64,000 nt of DNA from Pseudomonadales bacterium (GTDB lineage: Bacteria; Pseudomonadota; Gammaproteobacteria; Pseudomonadales; Azotimanducaceae): positions 1,674,001-1,738,000 of the forward strand of contig WLWP01000001.1 of assembly GCA_012103505.1 (NCBI GenBank), in the 5' to 3' direction. Position 1 is the first letter of the stretch. Each line of letters starts with the position of its first letter. Under the pieces are notes generated by a model. The model was not told the origin of the DNA, did no database searches, and saw only the letters and a list, made by a program, of their open reading frames with translations. This document shows, one piece after another, positions 34,934 through 42,916 of the stretch. Both the position numbers and the translations under genes were made by a program.

Positions 34934-36522
34934 TTGATTTCCCGGATCACCTCTTCGTCATCAACCCACTTGCCGTACAACTCATGGAAGTGGCGAAGTT
35001 TTAGCTCGTTGTAGTCACCGAGGCGTAGGTTCTCACGTTGCGTTGCCTTCTGACCTTGGAAGACAAAAGGCAAGTTCCGTAGGTCCTGGTTGAAAATCTT
35101 TGCCAACATCCCGAGCTCCGGAGCATTCGTCCAATCCTCATCAATACCCAACCAGTGAATTTCGCGGACCGGTTCGTACTCGCCATTTTCAGGTATTGGT
35201 GCCATGAACATACATTCCATGATGCATTCTTCATGATTATCGCCGTTCGGCCTAAACCGGTAGTTGATCATGTTGAACGATCCCCACGGGTGCCAGTTAG
35301 GGAATACCGTAAAGAAAATCGAAGAATGAAGTTCGACGTCAGGGATATCCGAGGCGATTGATGGGATCACGTCTGCAAGCATCTGCCGTTGCATTTCTGA
35401 CTGCACCACCCGCGGTGGTACGTCATCCCCAAATTGTTCCTTGATCGAATCTGGAATCTTCAAATCCCGCGCGCGAGGCTGCGGTCCACCTGGAGCAAGC
35501 TGACAACCCGCCGCCCACAGACACATATGCGGGTTTGCATCCCTCAATTCGCCTTCCAACCAATCAGCATCTTCGGTGAACTTACCTGTTAGACCTTTCG
35601 GTGTGGTCACTTCGACCACCCCCTCAGAAACGCGTCGATAAATCCAGCCATTCAACGGATGTCTTAGACAAGTCATCCCGTCTTCGTCAGCAATCGGTTC
35701 CCAATCTGGTAGTCCTTCAGTTTCCAGAGCACCACATCGGATGGCACGAGAATAGTTTTCAAACGCGTCATACTTGGTACAAAGATCATGTGCCCCACCC
35801 GTCAAGATCTGCGGGTGCGTCATCAAGACATGGTAAGACTCCATAAAGGCATCTTGCACAGTTTTCCAGTTGGCACGGATAACCTTCGCGACGTGCGCCT
35901 GCTTAAAGCGCTTTTCGTACGGTAGGATCTCAAAATGAGTCCCCAGATCGCCGAGATGCTCAGCCAGAGGTGTTGCGTTTGGATCGGGATTAACAAATAG
36001 GAAACGCCCCCAACGTTCGACTTTTACTTCAGGTAATGACTCCTCTTCTCGATCCATACCCGCAAAATCGTACGAACACGGCACTTGCTTGAGGGAGCCA
36101 TCCAGATTCCAAGTCCAACCGTGAAATGCACAACGCAGTTCATCTAAGCCTCGAGCTCGCACCTCGCGTAGCTTGCGACCACGGTGTAGGCACGCATTGT
36201 AGTAAGCCTTATATTCATCCTCTCCGGTTCGAACTACCAGATAGGATTTGTCAGCGATATCGTATGGCACCACATCACCGACCTCAGCGAAGTCATCTTC
36301 ATGAGCTGCCATCTGCCAGACTCGGCTCCACAATTTCTTTTTTTCAAGTTCGTGGTAGTGGCGGTCAATGTAGCGCGCTACCGGGACAAGAGAAGGCCCA
36401 GGAGGTAACGGTGAATTTCTGCGTAATGCGTCACTCACACCCGCGGTGTTCGAATCCGAAGCCAACATTTCAGCAAACGCATCATCCATCGTTCGCACAC
36501 CATTCACTTTCGTACTACTCAT
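34930..36522 (-). CDS. Rieske non-haem iron oxygenase, alpha subunit
   Basis: A 530-aa aromatic-ring-hydroxylating-type oxygenase subunit. The Rieske cluster uses Cys111-x-His113 (ACLHRG) and Cys131-xx-His134 (CAFHGW); the mononuclear iron site is His231 and His236 in MESYHVLMTHP. No beta subunit, ferredoxin or reductase gene is adjacent, so electrons must come from elsewhere, as in KshA- and PobA-like single-component terminal oxygenases. It is translationally coupled to the SnoaL-like gene and lies 49 bp after the sulfatase. It is longer than usual (about 420-450 aa), with extra N-terminal and interdomain sequence. Confidence 0.9.
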   Translation of the reverse strand: MSSTKVNGVRTMDDAFAEMLASDSNTAGVSDALRRNSPLPPGPSLVPVARYIDRHYHELEKKKLWSRVWQMAAHEDDFAEVGDVVPYDIADKSYLVVRTGEDEYKAYYNACLHRGRKLREVRARGLDELRCAFHGWTWNLDGSLKQVPCSYDFAGMDREEESLPEVKVERWGRFLFVNPDPNATPLAEHLGDLGTHFEILPYEKRFKQAHVAKVIRANWKTVQDAFMESYHVLMTHPQILTGGAHDLCTKYDAFENYSRAIRCGALETEGLPDWEPIADEDGMTCLRHPLNGWIYRRVSEGVVEVTTPKGLTGKFTEDADWLEGELRDANPHMCLWAAGCQLAPGGPQPRARDLKIPDSIKEQFGDDVPPRVVQSEMQRQMLADVIPSIASDIPDVELHSSIFFTVFPNWHPWGSFNMINYRFRPNGDNHEECIMECMFMAPIPENGEYEPVREIHWLGIDEDWTNAPELGMLAKIFNQDLRNLPFVFQGQKATQRENLRLGDYNELKLRHFHELYGKWVDDEEVIREIK

Positions 36523-36571
36523 ATATCTCCCTCAATTCTACTGCTACGGTATTTTGAAACGTGTAGCAATT

Positions 36572-38139
36572 TCAAAGAACTGTATGATGCGTGGCCGGTG
36601 CCCCGCGCGCAACATCATCTGCTTCAATCAATGCATCGGTAAGACGATCAACCATCGTCCCACGGAGCACTGCATCGCGATTCTTTAGATCGGTCATCTC
36701 ATCGTAATCTTCAGCCAAGTTAAAGAGCTGTTCTTCGCCTTTGCTGTTGCGTGTATAGCGCGCATCTTCCGTCACAATAGTGCGTGTCTTACCAGGAATT
36801 GGTGTCAGTTTCGCCGTTATAGCAGCAACGTCGTCTTCGATAAGCACGTACTCACGCACAGACGCGCCAGCGTCTTCTAACAACGGTGCCAATGAATGTC
36901 CTTGCATGCCATCAAAGGCAGCCACCTGACAGAGGTCAAGGAGGGTCGGTCCAAGGTCGATGCTAGAACTCAGCTTGTTTGTACGTAACGGTGCGACATC
37001 AGGAACTTTGACAACCATGGGTACTTGCATAGTCCCGCGTAGTGCATAAAGCCTTTCAGAAAGAGTCCGTGATCACCCATCATGTCGCCGTGATCGCTGG
37101 TGTAGACAATGATCGTATCCTCCGCGATTCCAAGGGCTTCAAGTTGTTTGGTTACGCGACCCACCCCATCATCAATCATCTCAACCATTCCGTAGGTTGC
37201 CGCTATCGCTTCGCGTAAGAGCTCATCAGATCCATAGCCGCAAGGCGCGACCCAATTGCGTTGCTCACTTGGATGGGTCTGACGGTTTAGTCGCAAGTGT
37301 TTCGGGGCATCGTCAAGTGTATCGACCCTGCTTTCCGGCAAAACCATATCTTTGGCAGCATGGCGATGAAACCACTCTCCAGGTGGCGTCATCGGGTGGT
37401 GCGGGTCGGGGAACGAACACCACGCGAACCAAGGCTCACCTGCCGAGTTGGCATTCGTTATGAAATCAATCGTGCGTTCCGTGACGAAGTTCGTCGAGTG
37501 GAACTTTGGGTCATAGGGTGGCTGATAGATCTGCCACCAATGCTCAGACCGATTCTTGCCGGGTGCCGTTTCATCGTATTCAACAAAAACATCTTCTTTG
37601 TTCGCGCCATTCTCGAGCGCCCATTGCAAATGGTGACCCGTCAATCGCGCACCGTGATCAATGCTTAGCTCGATATGATTGAAGCCATAAAAGTCTTCGA
37701 CCGGGCTCGGGACGCTGTCCATATACCGCTCGAAGTCTTCGATTTGGTCCCATCCTTCCGGGTGTGCGGTGGCGTACGCCGCCTGACCACGAAATGGCAC
37801 CACAGAGTTCTTGCTCATGCCGTGCTGGAGGTGAGACTTACCGATGAGTCCGGTCCTATATCCGGCCTGCCTAAACTGACGGACAAACGTATTTGATCCC
37901 CAGTCTAGAGTCCGATCGTTGAAAATCACCCCATGTGCCGTTGGCATCCGGCCGGTCATTATCGTGCTCCGATTCGGCATACAAACAGGGTTGCTGACCC
38001 AAGCGTTACCGAAGATCGTGCCACCCTGAGCAACCGCGTCAATGTTGGGTGTGCGAACAACTTCATTGCCCATACAGCCAACATGATCCGCTCGCTGCTG
38101 ATCAGCGATGATAAATAGTACGTTTGGTTGTTTTTTCAC
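36572..38139 (-). pseudogene. Type I sulfatase, broken by a one-base deletion
   Basis: The first 367 or so codons from GTG 38139 (AGGGAG upstream) encode a sulfatase: metal ligands in IADQQRADH, and CMPNR with Cys53 as the formylglycine precursor (CxPxR), then TSDHGDMMGDHGLFLKG. At 37031-37032 the frame slips: two bases instead of three lie between the Gly codon and the ATG at 37030, where the family sequence resumes (MQVPMVVKVPD) for 152 codons to 36572. No slippery heptamer is present. Restoring one base gives about 522 aa, full length. It is a recent mutation or a sequencing error. First gene of the Rieske unit; no maturase is nearby. Confidence 0.85.
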
Positions 38140-38168
38140 CGGTTCTCCCTGTTCGAAACCAGGTTATC

Positions 38169-39074
38169 ATGTACGTTATGGGAGAATATATCGGCGGCAT
38201 CGAAGCGGGTGGTACCACATTTCGGTGTGCAATCGCTCGTCATCCTCTAGACCGGATAGTCGAAGCAACCATCGCTACTGGTCAACCAACAGAAACACTC
38301 CGTCAAGTTACTGAGTTCTTTTTGGGACAATCGCAAATTTCCCAGTTGGGGTTGGCCACATTCGGCCCCGTCTCTCTCGATCCAAGGGCGACCAACTTTG
38401 GCACTTTGCTAGACACCCCCAAGCTTGAGTGGCAAGGGGTCAACTTTCGGCACGAGCTCAAGTCAGCACTAGATGTCCCGACTCATATCGAGACCGATGT
38501 AACGGGAGCGGCGATCGCAGAATATCAATATGGTAGAGCCCAAGATGAACCCGTGGTCGCATATGTTACGGTCGGCACAGGGATTGGCGGAGCGATTCTC
38601 ATCAACGGCGAGCCGATACCACACCTTAAACATTCCGAAATGGGCCATATCCGTGTGCCACGCCCTTCTACTGATCCATTCGAGGGGACCTGCCCTTTTC
38701 ACAACGACTGCCTAGAAGGCCTGGCTGCAGCTCCGGCGCTAACTGGCCGTTGGCAACAAGATCCGAAACATCTATCGCATGACCACCCGGCGTGGGACCT
38801 TCAAGCATACTACCTAGCGAGCTTATGTACGAAGCTACTAAGACTGGTCACCCCAACAAAAATACTCCTCGGCGGTGGCATCATGAATGTGTCCGAACTG
38901 CTTCCCAAAATACATGCACAGATTCTTGTTCAGCTGGGCGGTTATCACGCCTTCAGCCCAGAGCAAATCAGCACGATCGTAGAAATGCCTGCTCTTTCAC
39001 CCGATAGCGGTTTGATTGGTGCGCTAGAGCTTGCCAATCGACTTCGAGCCAAAGAGGCAGCAGAGTTTGTTTAG
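38169..39074 (+). CDS. ROK-family sugar kinase (fructokinase-like)
   Basis: About 301 aa. It has the phosphate loop GGIEAGGTTFRCAI, VTVGTGIGGAIL, and a zinc site formed by His plus CPFHNDCLEGL, followed by AAAPALTGRW, typical of YdhR/ScrK-like fructokinases of the ROK family. It would phosphorylate fructose or a related hexose. The ATG at 38169 has AGG seven bases upstream; an in-frame GTG at 38124 would overlap the sulfatase gene. The two start codons face each other across 29 bp, so at least one promoter lies inside the other gene. Its end overlaps the methyltransferase gene. Confidence 0.87.
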   Translation: MYVMGEYIGGIEAGGTTFRCAIARHPLDRIVEATIATGQPTETLRQVTEFFLGQSQISQLGLATFGPVSLDPRATNFGTLLDTPKLEWQGVNFRHELKSALDVPTHIETDVTGAAIAEYQYGRAQDEPVVAYVTVGTGIGGAILINGEPIPHLKHSEMGHIRVPRPSTDPFEGTCPFHNDCLEGLAAAPALTGRWQQDPKHLSHDHPAWDLQAYYLASLCTKLLRLVTPTKILLGGGIMNVSELLPKIHAQILVQLGGYHAFSPEQISTIVEMPALSPDSGLIGALELANRLRAKEAAEFV

Positions 39075-39729
39075 CCCCGCCGCTGACCGTAATAAAGAGC
39101 CTATTGGTGAAGTTCTTAAAGATCGCCTACCTAAGAGTGGCGTGCTATTGGAGATAGCCTGTGGTGCGCTTCAGCACGCCAGCCACCTAGCACCAAGACA
39201 CCCGGATCTGATCTGGCAACCTTCGGATATAAATTCCGAAGCTATCGCTCACGGACGCGCGATTCCCTTAACTGGGAATATCAGAGAACCCATCTACCTA
39301 GATGTGCTCGATGATTCATGGCCTATCACAAGTGCCAATGTGATTTATAGCGCCAACCTCATGCACATTTCTCCGCCCGGGGTCCCGAGCGCATTGTTCC
39401 GTGGTGCACAGAAGATAGGGGTCTCCGATGTGTTCATCTATGGTCCGTTTATTGTCACGGGCCACCCTACTGCAGAGGGTAACGTGCGTTTCGACGCAGA
39501 CCTGCGCAACCGAAATCCTGATTGGGGGATACGAGAGCTAAGCAAGATTGAGGCTGCTGCTGCATTGAGCGACTTTCGGATGATTGATTCGGTCACAATG
39601 CCAGCAAACAATCTCTTCTTACACTTCACCTGTGTTGCATCAATCTCGCAATCTACCGTGAGCGTCGAGACCAAACAGCCGGAAAACAACCGAAAAACTA
39701 CCGAAAATAAGAAAGGAGCAAGATCATGA
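39067..39729 (+). CDS. DUF938 SAM-dependent methyltransferase-like protein
   Basis: About 220 aa beginning FSPAADRNKEPIGEVL, the standard N-terminus of DUF938 proteins, then the SAM loop LEIACGALQHASHLAP and YSANLMHISP. The TTG at 39067 has GAGG nine bases upstream and overlaps the kinase stop; TTG 39031 is possible. The last 22 residues (Lys/Asn/Thr-rich) come from an 11-bp tandem repeat and are probably an added tail. A four-base ATGA overlap couples it to the LLM gene. The methyl acceptor is unknown for the family. Confidence 0.85.
   Translation: MFSPAADRNKEPIGEVLKDRLPKSGVLLEIACGALQHASHLAPRHPDLIWQPSDINSEAIAHGRAIPLTGNIREPIYLDVLDDSWPITSANVIYSANLMHISPPGVPSALFRGAQKIGVSDVFIYGPFIVTGHPTAEGNVRFDADLRNRNPDWGIRELSKIEAAAALSDFRMIDSVTMPANNLFLHFTCVASISQSTVSVETKQPENNRKTTENKKGARS
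39679..39711 (+). repeat. 11-bp tandem repeat at a gene end
   Basis: CCGGAAAACAA, CCGAAAAACTA and CCGAAAATAAG are three adjacent 11-base units coding for the tail of the methyltransferase, immediately before the ribosome site of the next gene. Confidence 0.65.
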
Positions 39730-40640
39730 CTGACATCGAATTAGGCATCGGACTTCCAAGGCTGGATTCAATTGCGGAAAGCGCGCGTCGAGCAGAAGAG
39801 CTGGGCTACGACTTTTTGTCCACGGGTGAGCACGTCTTTTTCTACGGCCCAATCGGCAATGGCCTGATCTCACTCGCCGCTGCTGCAGGCGCGACGACGC
39901 GCATCAAATTGATGTCGACCATCACACTTGTGCCACTCTACCCCGCAGCCCTCTTGGCCAAATTAACTGCTTCACTAGACCAAGTTAGTAATGGTCGATT
40001 CAATCTTGGCGTGGGTGTCGGTGGAGAATTTGCCAAAGAGTTCGAAGCTTGCGGGGTCCCCGTAAAAGAACGCGGCGCAAGGACCAACGAGGCACTGGCT
40101 GTCATCAAACGGCTTTGGACAGAAGACGATGTGAGTTTCGACGGTAAGTTCACAACGCTGCCGGGCGTCACGCTCGCCCCGAAGCCGCGTCAAGATCCAA
40201 TGCCCATCTGGATATCTGGGCGTAGCGACGCGGCGATGAAGCGGTGCGCGCAGTACGGAACGGGTTGGCTACCCTACATGTACACGCCAGAAAAACTGGC
40301 AGAAAGCTTGAGCACGATCGCGACACACGCGGAGGAGGTTTCGCGCCCAGACCCTGTACGTGCAGGCTTGTTCATCTTCTTCGCCGTGCATGAAGACCGC
40401 GAGGTCGCCATCGAAATGGCTGCCGAACGCCTTTCGAAACAATACAACCAAGACTTCTCACAGTTAGTGCACAAATATGCCATCGCTGGAAACCCAGATG
40501 ACTGTACGGCCCGTTTGCAGGAGTATATCGACGCAGGCGCACGAACTATCATCCTCAACTCCGCCTGTCCGGCTTCTTACACTGACACCAATGAAGCTTT
40601 GATGGCCAGCACAGTTGTGCGTGAACTGCGGGGCGGATAG
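39726..40640 (+). CDS. LLM-class (luciferase-like) flavin/F420-dependent oxidoreductase
   Basis: A 304-aa TIM-barrel enzyme of the bacterial luciferase superfamily: STGEHVFFYGP near strand 2, TITLVPLYPAALLAKL, and the cofactor-site RFNLGVGVGGE. Members use F420 or FMN; the short single-domain form with GVGVGG resembles actinobacterial F420 enzymes. GGAG precedes the ATG, which overlaps the methyltransferase stop. It is followed 90 bp on by a CoA-transferase. No F420 synthesis gene is in the window, so the cofactor is unproven. Confidence 0.87.
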   Translation: MTDIELGIGLPRLDSIAESARRAEELGYDFLSTGEHVFFYGPIGNGLISLAAAAGATTRIKLMSTITLVPLYPAALLAKLTASLDQVSNGRFNLGVGVGGEFAKEFEACGVPVKERGARTNEALAVIKRLWTEDDVSFDGKFTTLPGVTLAPKPRQDPMPIWISGRSDAAMKRCAQYGTGWLPYMYTPEKLAESLSTIATHAEEVSRPDPVRAGLFIFFAVHEDREVAIEMAAERLSKQYNQDFSQLVHKYAIAGNPDDCTARLQEYIDAGARTIILNSACPASYTDTNEALMASTVVRELRGG

Positions 40641-40730
40641 ATAGTTCGATACCAGCTGGAATATCAAGTGAGTTTGCATCGAGATTTCGCTAGCATCAGT
40701 GCCTGACGAAGAGGATTGGGAAAAGAGTTA

Positions 40731-41927
40731 GTGGATGCGTTATTTGCAGGATTGAAAGTCATCGACGCGGCTTCGTTTTTAGCCGGTCCTTGTGCAGCAA
40801 CTATATTGGCCGACTACGGTGCTGACGTTGTTAAGGTCGAACCACTAATTGGCGATAGACACCGTTCAATCGCCGCAGGTCACCCAGCCGATTGGTCTTG
40901 GCAGCTAACCGACAGAAGTAAGCGCGGGCTAGCGCTCGACATCACAACCCCGGAAGGTTATGCGGTCCTTATCGAAATGATCGCGCAAGCTGATGTTTTC
41001 TTAGTCAACTTTAGTGCCGGTCAACTTAAAAAGCACAACCTAGAGTGGGCAACGTTACAAAAAATCAATCCTCGGCTCGTGTTCGCGCAAATCTCAGCGT
41101 ACGGGTTAGAAGGCCCCGACGCGGATAAGAAAGCTTTCGACTTAACTGGATGGTTTGCAAGGACGGGCATCCTCGACATGATGCATGAAAAAGATGTGCC
41201 CCCAACGCTCCCAGCTGGCGGGGTTGGCGATCACGCAACTTCTATGACGCTTTACGCTGGAATCCTAACGGCTCTAATACGCCGCGATCAGACCGGAGAA
41301 GGCAGCATGGTGTCGACATCGTTGGTTGCATGCGGCGCGTGGGCAAATGGACTGAACCTACAGGGTGTGATTGCAGGCGTGGATGGCGCCGCCAGACGGG
41401 ATCAAGAAGGTTGGTCCAATCCGATCCAAAATGTATTTACTACTCGAGACGGTAGACATATGTTGATCGCCGTACAGAACATCATTCGCGATTTTCCAAA
41501 ACTGGCCAAAGTCCTGGAAAAACCTGAGTGGCTAGAAGACGAATCCATGCAGCCGGCAAAGCCCTTATTCAAAAACCGTTTTGAAGCGCGCCAACGTATC
41601 ACCGATGCTTTCGCACAACTTGACGCTGACGAGTTGTGCCGACGGCTTGACGAAGTCGGTATTGTCTCGAGCCTGGTGCACAAGAACGCTGAGGTTATTG
41701 AGGATGAGCAACTTCTCGCCAATGGCGTCATCGTACCTTTCGATTCCGGCAAACCCGGGTGCGACAAGACGTTTGCTACCCCGTTCCAGTTATCAAGCGA
41801 ATCCCAACAGGCACCAAGACCTGCGCCCGAATTAGGCCAACATTCTAGGGAGATCCTTTCTGAATTTGGTTTAGACAGCACGAGAGTTGATGCGTTGATT
41901 GATGCAGGCATTGTCGGAAGCGAGTGA
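40731..41927 (+). CDS. CaiB/BaiF (class III) CoA-transferase
   Basis: About 398 aa with AGLKVIDAASFLAGPCAATI, GADVVKVEP and the catalytic Asp in KKAFDLTGWF. The GTG at 40731 follows AAAAGAG and is preferred to TTG 40716. It is a stand-alone transferase, unlike the pair at 50.6-53.0 kb, and resembles fungal-type/2-methylacyl CoA-transferase relatives in size. Its end overlaps the start of the DUF3667 gene by 26 bp. It would activate an acid made by the LLM or neighbouring oxygenases. Confidence 0.9.
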   Translation: MDALFAGLKVIDAASFLAGPCAATILADYGADVVKVEPLIGDRHRSIAAGHPADWSWQLTDRSKRGLALDITTPEGYAVLIEMIAQADVFLVNFSAGQLKKHNLEWATLQKINPRLVFAQISAYGLEGPDADKKAFDLTGWFARTGILDMMHEKDVPPTLPAGGVGDHATSMTLYAGILTALIRRDQTGEGSMVSTSLVACGAWANGLNLQGVIAGVDGAARRDQEGWSNPIQNVFTTRDGRHMLIAVQNIIRDFPKLAKVLEKPEWLEDESMQPAKPLFKNRFEARQRITDAFAQLDADELCRRLDEVGIVSSLVHKNAEVIEDEQLLANGVIVPFDSGKPGCDKTFATPFQLSSESQQAPRPAPELGQHSREILSEFGLDSTRVDALIDAGIVGSE

Positions 41928-42864
41928 GGCGAAGAGCAGCTGCCCAAACTGCGGTAGCGCGATAGCTGGCAGTTTCTGCCACCAATGTGGCCAGAACAAT
42001 CGGGATTACCGCCAATCCCTACCCCCAATGGTTAGCCAGCTTCTGCAGGAGACCTTTGAGCTAGATGGTCGCGTAGTAAAGAGTCTCAAGCTCCTGCTGT
42101 TCAAACCCGGTGCTCTTGCACAAGAATTTTCCAACAATCGTCGCGCTACTTTCGTCTCTCCCATCCGACTATATCTCTTCACAAGCATTCTCTTCTTCGC
42201 AGTCACTGCAATTGTCGCACCTGATATACGGACACAGGATTTCAAGCTCGACCCAACCGACGCACCTGCACAGGTGCAACCCGGCGACATTCGCGACTTC
42301 AAGGCACTGCTCGATCCGGCTCTCCACAGACTAGTTGATCAGATTGTGGCCAAAGAAGGTTTCGCGCACGACACCTTACTCAGGTATATCGAGGAGGTAG
42401 CTAAACGCAACGAACCGCCTAGTTTTTTCCAGTCATTTATGGATGAACGCGTAGTTCTAGCCCTTGACGATCCACTTGGTACATTGGAGTCATTCTTTGA
42501 ACAGCTACCCATCGCGTTGTTTTTTCTACTCCCCGCTTACGCAGGGTTGCTGAAGTTAGTTTACCTAAGACAACACAAGTACTACGTCGAACATCTGGTT
42601 TTTGCACTTCATCTTCACGCCTTCGCCTTTCTACTGTTCACCGCGCTGGTCCTACTGCCCGCATCAACCGAGCAGCCATGGGCCACCATCGGGACAACCT
42701 TGCAAGTCATTTTTTTCGTGTACTACTTCATAGCACTACGCAGGTATTACGAGCAGAGCCGTAGCAAAACCCTGGCGAAGTATGTATTTCTACTCAGCGC
42801 CTATTCCATATTGCTGCTACCCGCTATTCTGCTCGTCATGCTGATAACTTTCGCGTTCATCTAA
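41902..42864 (+). CDS. DUF3667 zinc-ribbon membrane protein
   Basis: About 320 aa. The N-terminus is a zinc ribbon (CPNCGSAIAGSFCHQCG, four Cys), followed by a soluble stretch and five probable membrane helices (for example RLYLFTSILFFAVTAIVA and LPIALFFLLPAYAGLLKLVY). This order defines DUF3667, whose function is unknown. ATG 41902 lies inside the CoA-transferase 3' end; TTG 41911 is possible. A winged-helix membrane regulator follows 52 bp later, which suggests a membrane-signalling or stress role rather than catabolism. Confidence 0.8.
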   Translation: MQALSEASEAKSSCPNCGSAIAGSFCHQCGQNNRDYRQSLPPMVSQLLQETFELDGRVVKSLKLLLFKPGALAQEFSNNRRATFVSPIRLYLFTSILFFAVTAIVAPDIRTQDFKLDPTDAPAQVQPGDIRDFKALLDPALHRLVDQIVAKEGFAHDTLLRYIEEVAKRNEPPSFFQSFMDERVVLALDDPLGTLESFFEQLPIALFFLLPAYAGLLKLVYLRQHKYYVEHLVFALHLHAFAFLLFTALVLLPASTEQPWATIGTTLQVIFFVYYFIALRRYYEQSRSKTLAKYVFLLSAYSILLLPAILLVMLITFAFI

Positions 42865-42916
42865 CGTGGTGAATTACAGGCAATGGGTAGTGGCATTAGG
42901 AAGAGGGTAGTAAGTA

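Noticed and set aside
37025..37040. Programmed frameshift in the sulfatase
   Set aside because: The junction has no slippery sequence, and the missing single base explains it.
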